A stretch of 64,000 bases of DNA from Symbiodinium natans (GCA_905221605.1 CAJNDS010002525.1:62001-126000); one strand, 5' to 3'. Shown: positions 40,526 through 51,959, counted from the stretch's first letter. The notes: a model not told the origin generated them from the letters alone. Made by a program: numbers and translations.

Positions 40526-40639
40526 GATTTTGTAATAAGTAGATGACGAAGCGCGGGCCAAAGGGCAAAGAACTGGAGATAGGAGGCGCTGCTCTTTGCC
40601 TTGGCTGCTTAGCACTGCTGATACATTCGAAGACCTCTA

Positions 40640-42060
40640 TTCTACATACTGACACGCAACCCTAAACCCTAAACCCTATAAGCACTAAACCCTGAACCCT
40701 AAACCCTAAACCCCAAACCGCCCAGACCTTAAGATGAAGGGATTGGGAGCTTGAACCCGAGACCCTAAATTCGACCGAAGAGAAGGTCATTAGTTGAGAA
40801 GTACAAGAGCTACCTCATCCACAAAACTGCCCCAACCCCCCCCCCCCACCCCAACCCCCAAAACCCGAGCCCCGGTGTCCTTGCTGCCGGATGCGCGAAA
40901 GGGACCGGGATGGATGCCAGTGCCAGCCTCGGCATTTCGTGCGAAATTTTGGCCCAAAACCAGGCTAGGGTAAGTTTAGGGTCCGGGTAAGTCTAGGGTT
41001 TAAAATGATGTAGGGCTGAATTTAAGGTCTGGGGGGGGTGAGCTGTTCCAGGCTAAGGTGGAGGGGGTTAAGGCTTAGGGCTGGTGCAGGGTTGCCGCTG
41101 GTGGCTTCTTGGGTTTAAGGGTTTAGGGATTAGGGCTTAGGGTTTAGGGTTTAGGGTTTAAGGGTTTAGGGTTGGGGTTTAGGGTTTGGGGTTTACGGTT
41201 GAGGGTTTAGGGTTTAAAGGGTTTAGGGTTTAGGGTTGAGGGTTGAGGGTTTAGGGCTTCGGGTTTAGGGCTTAGGGTGTAGGGCTTTCGGGATTAGGGT
41301 TTAGGGTTATAGGGTGTAGGGCTGAGGACCTTAAGGTTCAGGGTTTAGGCACCCCACCCCGAACCCCACCCCACCACAACTGTTTTTACAACCAACCCTG
41401 CACGCCTCCCACCTCTAACTCACCTCATCTAGGGGCAGCGGTTTGAACAACCACTACCCTCCTCGGCTGCGGTTTGAGCAACCACAACCTCGACTTACAT
41501 GCCCTGAAGAATCCTCCCACCCCAAAGCCCTGCACACTAAACCACTAAACCTCCCGAAACCCCGAAACCTCCCCCGACCCCCCCCCTTCCCCCCCTCCCA
41601 GAGTCCAATGCTGGGCCGCCCGGCGGGATGCATCGCCAACCAGACCAGGTGGCGGCACTTTAGGGTTTAGGGTTTAGTTGTTAGGGTTTAGGGTTTAGGC
41701 GTTAGGGTTTAGGTTTTTGGGTTTAGGGGTTAGGGTTTAGGGTTTATAAGGCGTTAGGGTTTAGGTTTTAGGGTTTGGGGTTAAAGGAGGGTTTTAGGGT
41801 TTAGGTTGTAGTTCTTAGGGTTCAGGGTTTAGGGTTTTTAAGGCTTCAGGATGTTGAGTGTGGGTTGGGGCGATGGGTTTGGGATGATTTTGGTGCTTGG
41901 GCCAGGATGACTAATGTCCAGCCCTGAAGCCTTATCCAACCCTGACAACCGATAAAAAAAAAGTTCAAAAGATGGCAAAAGAAGGAGTAGGCTAAACCCC
42001 AAACCGTAAACCTTGAGCCCTAAGCCCTCAACCCTCAACCCTAACCCTAAACCATAAACC
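40640..42060. other. degenerate telomere-like DNA, no gene
   Basis: Short CCCTAAA and TTTAGGG tracts in both orientations with many one-base variants (40660-40720, 41110-41350, 41660-41845) and C runs. I find no supported coding sequence. Confidence 0.5.
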
Positions 42061-42063
42061 CGG

Positions 42064-42146
42064 AACCCCAAACCCTAAACCCTAAACCCTAAACCCTAAA
42101 CCCTAAACCCTAAACCCTAAACCCTAAACCCTAAACCCTAAACAAC
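42064..42146. repeat. CCCTAAA array
   Basis: About twelve near-perfect CCCTAAA units. Confidence 0.92.
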
Positions 42147-42239
42147 CCTTATTGCTTGGGGTCCAGCGACTTGGGCGCTGCGGAGTCACCATGCTCACGC
42201 GGATGCGCTGGGCCGGGCCGAGGCGGGTCGCGTAGCGTT

Positions 42240-42358
42240 TAAATTAATATCTGCACTTATAGCCCACTTGCAAGCGCCTTCACTGCCCTAATATGGTCAG
42301 AAGTACAGTTGTAAGAACAGTTATAATTGGTTAATAAGTACCATGAACCTCCAAGTAG
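42240..42358. mobile_element. M2 palindromic element, right part
   Basis: 'ctgcacttatagcccac', 'ccctaatatgg' and the terminal 'aagtaccatgaacctccaagtag'. The left terminus is missing or diverged. Confidence 0.5.
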
Positions 42359-42582
42359 GGTTCAGGGTTTACGTTTCAGAGCTTGTGGCGGGGACTTATG
42401 GTTATGGTTTAATTAGAGGCTCGGGGAGGCAGCTCCCTTTGTTTCCGTGCCTTTCGGAACGCCTTCGTAGTGTGACCCCTGTTGTGTCCAGGGAACCCCA
42501 CTGCAGGAACCATGTATGTTGCGGGCTTAGGCTTGAGGATTCAGGAATTCAGGGCACCGGGTTCAGGGCCAAACCCTCTAAA

Positions 42583-42680
42583 CCCCACGGGTCCACGTAC
42601 CATGCTATTAGACGCTTGTGCCCCAAAGTCCCTATATAGGAAGAACTTTCAGGCCAAGGTTCTCCTCATTTAGGTTGCAC
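42583..42680. mobile_element. M5 palindromic element, left part
   Basis: 'ccacgggtccacgtaccatgctattagacgcttgtgccccaaagtccctatataggaag', then 'tcatttaggttgca'. Telomere-like repeats follow immediately, and 'cctatttaggttgcatcc' at 42765 duplicates the junction. Confidence 0.5.
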
Positions 42681-43189
42681 CCTAAGCCCTACCCTAATAC
42701 CTAAACCCTAAACCCTAACCCCTAACCCCTAAACCCTAAACCTTCAGCTCCAAGGCATTCCCTATTTAGGTTGCATCCTAAACGCTAAACCCTAAACCGT
42801 AAACCCTAAACCCGATCTTGCAGAGAAGGCTCCGGTAGTCCATGTTCTCCAGGGTTACACCAATGCATCCCAGGGAGATGTAGCTGAGAATCTTGGCGGT
42901 TTAGGGTTCAGGGTTTAGGGTTTATAGGGTATAGGGTATAGGGTATAGGGTTTAGGGTTTAGGGTTTAGGGTTTAGGGTGTAGGGTTTAGGGTTTAGGGT
43001 TTAGGGTTTATTAGGGTTTATTAGGGTTTCGGATTTAGGGTTTAGGGGAGCTTCTTTGGCTAGTAGGGCTTTTGGAGCTTATCTCTTCAATACGCTTCAT
43101 CCTGCGTAGCTGTTGCAGGGCTTCTCCCAAAGAGCATTGCTGCTCCCCATTCAGTTCATCCGCCGGCAGTGAAGAGCAGCACCTACCGG

Positions 43190-43490
43190 CCCCAAACCCT
43201 AAACCCTAAACCCTAAACCCTAAACCCTAAACCCTAAACCCTAAACCCTAAACCCTAAACCCTAAACCCTAAACCCTAAACCCTAAACCCTAAACCCTAA
43301 ACCCTAAACCCTAAACCCTAAACCCTAAACCCTTAAACCCTTAAACCCTAACCCTTAAACCCTAAACCCTAAACCCTAAACCCTAAACCCTAAACCCTAA
43401 ACCCTAAACCCTAAACCCTAAACCCTAAACCCTAAACCCTAAACCCTAAACCCTAACCCTAAACTAACCTAAACCCTAAACCTAAACCCC
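43190..43490. repeat. longest CCCTAAA array in the window
   Basis: Nearly 40 CCCTAAA units, mostly perfect, with one short patch of CCCTTAAA variants near 43330-43350. The purity suggests recent origin or ongoing homogenisation. Confidence 0.95.
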
Positions 43491-44034
43491 GAAACCCCCA
43501 AACCCCGAAACCCCCCCGTAAGCGACCCGAAGCCCTAAACCACGAACCCTAAACACAACCCAAAGTCCGAAAAACCCGAAGCCTGCTGGAAGTCTACTGC
43601 GTTGGCTGAGTTCACGGCGGCTTTGAGACGTTCGTTCCTTGAACGAAAGAGGGTTGTTTGGGCTTAGGGTTGAGGGTTTAGGGTTTAGGGTTTCGGGTCC
43701 ACGCTAAGATCGTTTCAGGAGGTTTGTCTGTAAAAAATGAAGAGGTTAGGGAGAGCATGCTAGCCGGCTGCGCTCCCCACTTTGAGGCTCCGAGACCCCT
43801 TCGTTCAGGAGAACCCCGAAGTCGCTGAGATATTGATAGGGATCCTAAACCCTAAGCCCGAAGCCCGAAGCCCTAAACCCTAAACCCTAAACCCTAAACC
43901 CTAAACCCTAAACCCTCCCAAAGCAGCACGGGCTCTGGGTGAGCTCCCGCATCTTCGTCGCCGCCAGCACGGAAAGGAAGAGGTTCGGAGCGGCCAGGAT
44001 GTTGTAGAGCTTGCGCCCTGAGTGCTGGGCGGAG

Positions 44035-44301
44035 CTTAGGGTTTAGGGTTTAGGATTTAGGGTTTAGGTTTAGGGTTTAGGGTGAGGGTTTAGGGTTTAG
44101 GGTTTAGGGTTTAGGGTTTAGGGTTTAGGGTTTAGGGTTTAGGGTTTAGGGTTTAGGGTTTATTAGGGTTTAGGGTTTAGGGTTTAGGGTTTAGGGTTTA
44201 GGGTTTAGGGTTTAGGGTTTAGGGTTTAGGGTTTATAAGTTTAGGGTTTAGGGTTTAGGGTTTAGGGTTTAGGGGTTACGGTTTAGGGTTTAGGGCTTTG
44301 G
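44035..44301. repeat. long TTTAGGG array
   Basis: More than 30 TTTAGGG units in the orientation opposite to the 43190 array, 545 bp away. Two interruptions (tttattaggg, tttataagtttaggg) are present. Confidence 0.95.
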
Positions 44302-44415
44302 GTAGCTAGGTCTCTGCATCCTGGACGAGCTCAAAGTCAAGCAGCTCAACCATTCGTACGGGATGCTACGCCAGATCATCATGGGGAAGAAGCTGGTCTG
44401 CGTGACCTGCGCTTA

Positions 44416-44533
44416 CTTGGTAGCCCAGTAACAACCTTACAGTAAGGGCACCCTTTTTTGGTTGGTTATTGGTTACTTTATAAAGGAACCCAGGACCGAA
44501 AAAAGTGAAAAGGGTGCCGCTGGGCTACCAAGC
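44416..44533. mobile_element. M3 palindromic element, intact
   Basis: Ends CTTGGTAGCCCAGTAAC and CGCTGGGCTACCAAG. The interior is 'aagggcacccttttttggttggttattggttac' and 'aaggaacccaggaccgaaaaaagtgaaaagggtg'. This is the best uninterrupted reference for the family. Confidence 0.75.
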
Positions 44534-45328
44534 TTAAAGAACCGGCAGCAGTAGTGGAGGCTCAGGCGTGCAATGCCTAAATGCGACAAAGCAGGAGACA
44601 CCAAGACCCCTTTGAATCAGTGGGAAACCCAAAGTCCCTAACTTATAGAGAGGGACCCTATAACCTCTAAACCCTTAAACCCTTAAAACTAAGTCCACCC
44701 CTAAACCCTTAAAACTACGACAACCCTAATTAAAAGGGTATCGGCAGCGGCTCCTCAGATCAAGCCACCGGCCCGCATTCAACGAAAAGAGCCCCTGTTT
44801 CCTGCAACGACTTTTCCACTGCCCATGGCCCTCAAGCTATGGGGACGCTGTTTACATCTAACTACCAAAAACAATTAAGAAATGAAACGTATATATACAA
44901 ATATACACATATACACACTATGTTTATAAGAGTCCCTGAACAACGTGTCAACACGACGGGCTTCCAGATTCAGTGTAAGAAGGGCGACAATGCATTTTTT
45001 CTTGTTTTCTGCTCGCATGTTGGTCGAAAATCGCGCTGTCGCTAGGTGGGGGCGTGCCGCCCATGTTTGGACGTCCGTGCTCACGAAATGCGAAACTGTC
45101 ATCGCTTTTGGATATCTGGGTTCAAAGGGTTTCCCACTGTTTGGGGTCTACGCTGGCAGGAAGAGTATGGAAATTTGTACATGTACATACATGTATACAT
45201 CTATAACGTGGGAACAATTAGGCACAACAAACAAATGAAGCAAAGACGTTGACTCAACAAGATGCAGAAACGAAGCTGTAGCCCTAACAGAACTCGCGCA
45301 AGCAAAAACAACAACGCAGAGCACCTTC

Positions 45329-45464
45329 TAGATCCAGGAGTAACCTAGGAAAGGGGATTATAAGGGAACCCCTAAACCCTAAACCCTAAACCCTAAACCC
45401 TAAACCCTAAACCCTAAACCCTAAACCCTAAACCCTAAAAAAAGGGAAACAAGGCCTACTTCAG
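45329..45464. mobile_element. M4 palindromic element with expanded telomere-like core
   Basis: 'ctagatccaggagtaacctagg' at left and 'aaggcctacttcaggtcctag' at right. Between 'gggaaccc' and 'aaaaaagggaaacaagg' are about ten CCCTAAA units (45375-45440). In the copy at 10675 this position holds only 'cctaaaccctaaaaaccggg', so the array probably grew from two native units. Confidence 0.7.
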
Positions 45465-45548
45465 GTCCTAGCCTTGAGATCCTTCGCGTAGCTTTCGATG
45501 GCTTTCGCCTCATCCGGGAACTTCTCCTGGCTCTGGACTTAGTCTTCC

Positions 45549-45935
45549 CTAAGGGCCCTAGGGGTTCATGTACCTAAATAAGGGTTTAGGGTTTAGGGTT
45601 TGGGGTTTAGGGTTTAGGGTTTAAGGTACACCTGGAAGTCCTCATATAGGAGGTACTTTAAGCTAAGGCCCTAAGGGTTCATGTACCTTATTACTAGATG
45701 CTTGGGCCCCAACGTCCTTATATGGGCGGTTGTCAAAATCATCATCCCTTCTGGGGTACCCTAAATTTTAGGTGCCGTATTATCATAGGGATCCAAAAAG
45801 GGACCATAATTTTGACCACCCATACAGGAGGTACTGTAAGTTAAGGCTCAGGTATACCTTAAACCCTAAACCCTAAACCCCAAACCCGAAACCCTCAACC
45901 CTAAACCCTAATTTAGGTACATGGACCCTCAGGGC
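45549..45935. mobile_element. compound M5 elements with two telomere-like inserts
   Basis: 'ctaggggttcatgtaccta' is followed by TTTAGGG units (45583-45628), and then 'aaggtacacctggaagtcctcatataggaggtacttta'. A second M5 begins 'ccctaagggttcatgtaccttatt' and ends 'tttaggtacatggaccctcaggg', interrupted by CCCTAAA-type units (45858-45915). Note that the two inserts have opposite orientations. Confidence 0.6.
45724..45831. mobile_element. palindromic element nested inside M5
   Basis: 'gggcggttgtcaaaatcatcatccc' at left and 'gggaccataattttgaccaccc' at right are inverted arms. They split the M5 phrase 'cttatatggg|aggtact'. This is a direct nested-insertion record. Confidence 0.55.
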
Positions 45936-46038
45936 TTTCAATTCAGAGAAGTAATTGGGTCTCGTCTATAGGGCTTAGGGCGCCTTCGGGTTTTCGGGGG
46001 TCAAGGGAAGGGGTCAGATAAGAAGGGCTGCCCTTGAT

Positions 46039-46125
46039 CTACATGGAGGTTCATGGGGGTACTTATAACCTCAGCTGTAAGTCTACTTATAGCCTACTTA
46101 GAGGACTTAGGGGGGCTTATAGGTG
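46039..46125. mobile_element. M2 palindromic element, left part
   Basis: 'acatggaggttcatgggggtacttataacc' and 'ggacttaggggggcttatagg'. The right arm is replaced by telomere-like repeats that begin at 46137. Confidence 0.5.
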
Positions 46126-46144
46126 CAGTTCGAACCCCCAACCT

Positions 46145-46485
46145 TAAACCCTAAACCCTAAACCCTGAACCCTAAACCCTAAGCCTAAACCCTAAACCCT
46201 AAACCCTAAACCCTAAACCCTAAACCCTAAACCCTAAACCCTAAACCCTAAACCCTAAACCCTCGAAGTAAGCAGCGTTGCCTTCAGCGCCTGGAGCCAG
46301 TTCTGTGTTCCGGACCTCAGCAATGAGAGAGCTAAACCAATAAGCCCCCCCACAAAGCTCCTGAGGTTCAGGGGATAGGGTTTAGGGTTTAGGGTTTAGG
46401 GTTTAGGGTTTAGGGTTTAGGGTTTAGGGTTTAGGGTTTAGGGTTTAGGGTTTAGGGTTTAGGGTTTAGGGTTTAGGGCTTGGGG
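46145..46485. repeat. opposed CCCTAAA (46145-46262) and TTTAGGG (46377-46485) arrays
   Basis: Two long near-perfect arrays of opposite orientation separated by about 115 bp of unique DNA. This is the same C-rich then G-rich arrangement as at 43.2/44.0 kb. Confidence 0.92.
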
Positions 46486-46608
46486 TTTAGGGCTTAGGGT
46501 TGGGGATTTCAAGTTTGCGGTTTACGGTTCTGCACAGGAGGTTGTTGAAAGGACCCTTTTGCTTGGGATCCTCTCAGGCTGTGTTCTACAATGAGCTATT
46601 CTGTAACG

Positions 46609-46733
46609 CCAAGGGTCCATGTGCTTATATAGTGGATACTTGGGCTTTAAAAGGGGTTCCAATGTAGTAGCTGTAAGGCAAAAGTATATACGATAGAGGA
46701 GTATGTACTATATAGGTACATGGACCCTTAAGG
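46609..46733. mobile_element. M1-type palindromic element
   Basis: The arms 'ccaagggtccatgtgctt' and 'ggtacatggacccttaagg' are inverted. The interior has 'acttgggctttaaaaggggttcc' and 'aaaagtatatacgata'. Confidence 0.65.
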
Positions 46734-47156
46734 TAAGGGATCATTGGCACAACTCGTAAATCGTGCAAGGAGGCGGGACACCAAACTTGTCTCCGTCGCT
46801 GAAGACGACCTTTTTCAATTTAGCGGAAATGCTGAACAAGCGTCTCGCACAGCACTGAGCTCTGGGTTGGGGAGACAGGGGGAGGGAGGGGGGCCCGGGG
46901 GGGGGACGAATGTGTGAGAGAGAGAGAGAGAGAGACTAGCACAGCGGGTTGCTGAAAGGACCCTTGTTGTTGGCTCCTTTCAGACTGTTAAGAACCCTAG
47001 TGAAAGACTGAGAGGCGAAACGAGCGCTCGAAAAGCGATCAATCCTACAACCCAAATCGAGGACACAGACCCTTCATCAGAGAGGACCGAACCAAGACCC
47101 CCTTAGAGTTCAGGGTATGCTTTAGGGTTTAGGGTAAAGGGCTTAGGGTTTAGGGT

Positions 47157-47440
47157 TTAGGGCCTCTCTACAAGGCGCGCAATCTTGCGGGCCTTGTCGT
47201 AGATGAAGTCTTGCCCATGCTCCTTGTCACCAAGCTGCAGAGTAAACGGTTGGTACACACACTTGGCCGGGAATGACGTTCCAACCCTAAACCTAAAAAA
47301 CATTCCGGGCAACTTCTGCGAGCGCGGCAGGACTCCAGAATTTGGGCAAAGTGTCCAAATTGGCAAACTCTACCTCCTCGTTCGTCAGCGAGTCCACAAT
47401 TGCGCGAAGCTCCTGGCCCTTCCTCATCTCTCCTGACCGT
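47157..47440 (-). pseudogene. coding exon interrupted by a telomere-like motif, unknown protein
   Basis: From about 47440 the frame reads MRKGQELRAIVDSLTNEEVE and NLDTLPKFWSPAALAEVARN. It then meets 'tttttaggtttagggttgg' (about 47286-47306) and resumes one frame over as TSFPAKCVYQPFTLQLGDK and QDFIYDKARKIARLVERP. The stop codon TAA is supplied by the adjoining CCCTAA repeat. Either a small telomere-like insertion caused a frameshift, or a tiny unrecognised intron is present. The protein family is not recognised. Confidence 0.5.
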
Positions 47441-47724
47441 TCGTGATTCGCGACGGCTCTTAGGTTTAGGGCCCGTGTTCAGGCACAGCCTTAAAACCAA
47501 AAGCCCAAAACCCTAGTACCCTAATTTTCCAAAACCCGAAGTGAAGGAGCATTAGGGATTGCTAGATCGCTTTGCATTTTGGGCGCCCTATGCAGCTCTC
47601 CGAATACCTTCCCGTACACACCTCACTGTATCGTGCGGGCTTGCTGGGCTACCAACCTTATCAAACCTCAACGTCCCGAAGCGGTAAACCTCTTAGAACC
47701 CCCCCTCGTCCCATAAGGACATTC

Positions 47725-47921
47725 TACTTGGGGGTTCATGGAACTTTGCCACCCAATAGTGACTGCAACATAGAACCCAATTATTGCCCAATTAGGGTAC
47801 TTATGGGGCTTACACGTGGGCTATAACTACACTTATAATTCAGCCCTGAACCCTAAACCCTAGACCCTAAACCCTAAACCCTAAACCCTATTGGATTTTA
47901 AGTACCTTGAACCTGCAAGTA
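47725..47921. mobile_element. M2 palindromic element with telomere-like insert
   Basis: Left 'ctacttgggggttcatgg', right 'aagtaccttgaacctgcaagt'. CCCTAAA-type units at 47844-47890 interrupt the right arm phrase 'cacttataatt..attgg'. Confidence 0.65.
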
Positions 47922-47924
47922 AGG

Positions 47925-50100
47925 GCGAGTGAGAAGACACTGCTCCAAAGGTCCGAGGCCTTGGCTTTAGAGGGGTTAGGGTCCGTGCTGAAAGACCTGA
48001 GTGTCCCTAAACCCTAAACCCTAAACCCTAAACCCTAAACCCCAAACGACTACCCCAAGGATCTCAGAACCGGCCCCTGGCCTGCGTAGTGGAAGCCCGT
48101 CTCGAAGTCGTAACCTGTGGGCTTGTGGGCTTTCGCTCTTGGCACTCCCTAAGCCCTAAACCCTAAACCCTAAACCCTAAACCCTAAACCTTGAACCCTA
48201 AACCCTAAACCCCAAACCCTAAACCCTAAACCCTAAACCCTGAACTAATTGAAGCCTAATCAGGTTGCGTCCTAAAAGTCTTGAAAGCCCTATGGCTCTA
48301 AAATCCGAGAGCCGCAACCCCCAAGGTCCCTTGTAAGAGTCCCTTAAGGAAGACCCTCAACGGCCTTGCTCTTGAAAGCAATGTAGACCGCCTCCCGCTC
48401 GATCATGCTGCTCCTTTTGCGAGGGTTCGCAGTTCTTGGGGAGTTGAATTTAAGGTGTCGGAGGGTTCTAGAGGGTTTATAGTGTTTAGGACTATTCCAG
48501 GTGTAGGAGGGTTCAGAGAATCTTTAGGGTTCAGAGGGTTAGACCCTAAACCCTAAACCCTAAACTCTAAACCCCTTGGGGGGTTTGGGGAAGGTTCAAA
48601 GGTGGCTTCAGAGGCCAGGCTCCAGCACCAGCACGCGGCGCCCCAAGCGTCCCAGCATAACGCCCAGTGCGAGCCCGGCGGGGCCTCGCGGAAAGTCTGC
48701 GCGAATGCATTCTGATCTATATGACCACTTCTCATGAGCAAGTCGTGCCTTATGTTGAACAGTCATTCTTGTTGGTATTGCTATTCTGAATATGTTGTAA
48801 CTGCCATTTTCTGGCATTTGGTCGCTTCTCTAAAATCTGGTCCCTTTGCGGCTCGCCCCTATAACATTTAGGGCACCTTAAAAGGAGCATAGTTTAGAGA
48901 ACCGACCATGTGTTATTGTTCTTTAATTGCTAGTAGTATTACTACTAGTACTACTATTACTATCACTACGAAAACGGTAGTACTACTACTATGATCCGTA
49001 TTATTTACTATTACATATAAACTGCTTAAAACAGCTTCGCATGGCACATGAAAGTACCCAACTTTGCAAGCCATGACTCGGAACAGGGTTTAGGGTTTAA
49101 GGTTTAAGGGGTCAGGGTTCGGGGGCTTAGGAGTCTCGGGTTTGGGGTTCACCCCGTCTTTGCAAAGTGAGAACACATCCACCGGCAAAAAGAAGATTGA
49201 CACCAAACCCTAAACCCTAAACCCTAAACCCCTAAACCCTAAACCCTAAAGCCTAAACCCTCAACCCTCAACCCTAAACCCTAAACCCTCAGGTTTTTCG
49301 CACCCAGTCCAGCCCTGCAGGAGTTGGGGTTTAGGGTTTAAGTTTAGGGCACCCTAAACCCTAAACCTTAAAGCCTAAACTTTAGGGTTTCGGGCTTAAG
49401 GTTTAGGGTTTAGGGCTTATAGGGGCAGTGACACCTGAACAGTCCATTGGCTGCCTGCGCCAATGATGATGGCATCGGCCTCCTCAGGAAGGTCCTTGTG
49501 CACTGCTAAGCTGGAGCAGAATAGTGGCGGACACTCCGTCTCTAAATGGTTGCTACGGCATGTTCCATAGCTGTACTCAGACGATGCTCACATAAAACCT
49601 AGACCCTAAACCCTGAACCCTAAACCTTAAACCCTAGAAACCCTAGACCCTAGACCCTAAACCCTAAACCCTAAACCCTAAACTAAACCCTAGAGAATAA
49701 ACCTTAAACCCTAAACCCTAAACCCTATAAGCCCTAAGCCCTAAACCCTAAACCCTAAACCCTAAACCCCAAACCCCAAACCCTAAACCCTAAACCATAA
49801 CGCAAGTGCAAGGAAGACCTCGGCTTGAGATACTCATCGCAGTCCTGCTTGCGCAATCCTCGTCGAAGGACATCCTGCTGCATTGCGGGCGGAAGCTTTT
49901 GAGAAAGAGAGTTTGGGGTTTAGGGTTTAGGGTTTAGGGTTTAGGGTTTAGGGTTTAGGGCTACTGGCATCTGCCAGTCGTGTCCTGAAGGCTGTGGGTC
50001 GAATTACGGTTCAGGCATTTGGGGTGTTAGGATTTGCTGCGGGCGACGGGACGCCTTCGCTGTCACATGCCCAAGCTAGTCCTAGCTCTAACTGTTCAAT
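47925..50100. other. telomere-like patches and simple repeats, no supported gene
   Basis: Contains CCCTAAA arrays (48005-48045, 48150-48245, 49205-49290, 49605-49800), TTTAGGG arrays (49917-49965) and an ACT/AGT-rich trinucleotide stretch at 48930-49010. Frames here (for example 48553-48817, minus) lack convincing coding character. Confidence 0.45.
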
Positions 50101-50111
50101 GATAACTGTCG

Positions 50112-50243
50112 TAGGCCCTGTACCCTAGGATTTCATCAGGAATCCCCTTTTTTGAAGAGGCTTGATACGGGAACCGAGTCCCCCCCCCCCCCCCGCCCAA
50201 CCCCCAACAAAAAAAGAATTGAGTACCAGGAGGCATCCCGGTT
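50112..50243. mobile_element. M4-like palindromic element with poly-C interruption
   Basis: 'ccctgtaccctaggatttc', 'gaatccccttttttgaagaggcttgatacgggaacc', a C run, then 'aaaaaaagaattgagtaccaggaggc'. Confidence 0.5.
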
Positions 50244-50339
50244 CATAGTTTACAGGGCTTATGGCCATAGGGTTCTGGGGTTCTTGGGGAACCTTACGCC
50301 CTAAACCCTAAACACAAAACCCTAAGCCCTAGAACCCTA

Positions 50340-50620
50340 GAATCCTGCACCCGAAACCCTAAACCCTAAACCCTAAACCCTAAACCCTAAACCCTAAACC
50401 CTAAGCCCGGTTGGTCACCTCAGGGACCCGAGCTGGAGGGAAAGGCCTCAGGAGGGAGCATGCTTGGGGATTAGGTTGAGGGTTGAGTGGACTTAGGCTT
50501 GATGAGAGGGTTTAGGGTTTAGGGTTTAGGGTTTAGGGTTTAGGGTTTTGGGTTTTGGGTTTAGGGTTTAGGGTTAGGGTTTAGGGTTTGAGGGTTTAGG
50601 GGTAGGGTGTGTCCAGTTCG
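50340..50620. repeat. CCCTAAA (50352-50405) and TTTAGGG (50508-50610) arrays
   Basis: Opposed arrays with unique DNA between. The G-rich array contains TTTTGGG variants. Confidence 0.85.
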
Positions 50621-50701
50621 GGGCGGGTCCCCATCTAGTTGTTTCCCTAAACCCTAATTCCCTATTCAGAACTAGTAAGACAACTGGGGGCCGGCTTCAC
50701 G

Positions 50702-50860
50702 AAGTTTCTTGCGCACATTGCTCCTTTACTTACGGGCTCTTCGTGGAAAATTGGGGAGGCAGATACCTGTAGCCGCTGAAAGGGTTCTGAATATGCAGGA
50801 CATGAGGGACCTACTTCATCACCTCCTTAACTTCTTGCTCACAGATTGTATGTTTGCCAT
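50702..50860 (+). CDS. possible exon, unknown helical protein
   Basis: The frame reads FLRTLLLYLRALRGKLGRQI, AAERVLNMQDMRDLLHHLLN and FLLTDC, a continuous amphipathic helical segment. It is preceded by CACGAAG (possible acceptor) and followed by a short palindromic region (ggaccccttttatag..aggatccccttataa). No family is recognised. Confidence 0.4.
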
Positions 50861-51212
50861 ATTCGGAAGTTTCACGAACAAGGGACCCCTTTTATAGACT
50901 CCCACAAAAGTAGGATCCCCTTATAAATAGCACCCCAATAAGGCACCCCTGTTATCGCAAACCCCGCATCAACTTCACCACAACTCTGTTCGGACGTGGC
51001 TTCAAGCATAATGCATCGCACAGAGGTCTCTAGGCCAACCTGTCATTGCGCGAATCATGTTTGCAATCCTAGGATGGGTTGTCTCCAATTGAAAACTATG
51101 AAATTGAAACAACCTTTCAGGGATTATATGGGTGATTGAAACAGAGCCATAGAACGCTCCACAGGCCGCTTCTGGAAGAGGGTCTTAGTCTTCAGTCTTC
51201 GGTGCAGCAGAG

Positions 51213-51593
51213 TCACCGTGCACGCTGCCGCCGCCGGTACCAGGCAAGAGCTGCCAATGCCGTGGAAACCTCCCGCATGGGGCTGAGGGCTGCGTCAAGG
51301 GGCGACGCTTTCACGGATTCTGCACTGAAGCAATACTGCGTTAAAGTGAGTCCCTGCCGCCGCGGGAGGGCACACCAGACAGAATACAAACATAATTAAG
51401 CGATGAGATGAAAAACCTTCATGCGCATTAACCATATTGAACTTACGTGAACGATTATGTGACTTTACAACGCCTTGGGTGTTTTGCAGACCCTTCGCTG
51501 GCGGTCGAGCGAGTAGGTCTGCAAAATTCAGGTCGGCGTCGGATGACGTGTAACTGTAAGTCATGCTACTTTGCTTCTGCTCACACAACTGTT
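51213..51593 (-). CDS. C-terminal exons of an unknown protein next to an M6 element
   Basis: Exon A (about 51592-51472) reads MTYSYTSSDADLNFADLLAR then PPAKGLQNTQG. A 136-bp GT-AG intron (51471-51336, starts GTTGTA, ends ACGCAG) joins it in phase to exon B (51335-51213): YCFSAESVKASPLDAALSPM, REVSTALAALAWYRRRQRAR, stop. The 5' end of exon A touches the M6 element at 51594-51684, which probably lies in the preceding intron. I could not place that splice in frame with certainty. The family is unknown. Confidence 0.45.
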
Positions 51594-51684
51594 TCATGGT
51601 TGGGATAGCATTAATTAAAATCGAGTTTCTATTCCTTATTGGGTTTAAGTACCCTTAAAAACGCAAAATGCTACCCAACTATGA
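51594..51684. mobile_element. M6 palindromic element, second copy
   Basis: The arms TCATGGTTGGGATAGCAT and ATGCTACCCAACTATGA match those at 5420-5508, and the centre 'gggtttaagtacccttaaaaa' is shared. On the gene-upstream side both copies are followed by CAAAG. Confidence 0.72.
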
Positions 51685-51959
51685 CAAAGACAGGACATAG
51701 AAGTGAAAGGCCATTTGCATCCTGGCACAGGCGCTTTGTAAATTCATATTAACCCTAAACCCTAAACCCTCAACCCTAAACCCTGAACCCTAAACCCCAA
51801 ACCCTAACAAGCCTTCCCACCAGCACGTCCCCACCCTAACAAGCCTTCCCACCAGCACGTCTCTCAATGTTCAGTATAGTGAACAGAGCTCCAGGGAGCA
51901 AACGCCATACCACGTGACACCAAGCAGAAAGCCCATCGTACAAGATGTGATTATGATGA

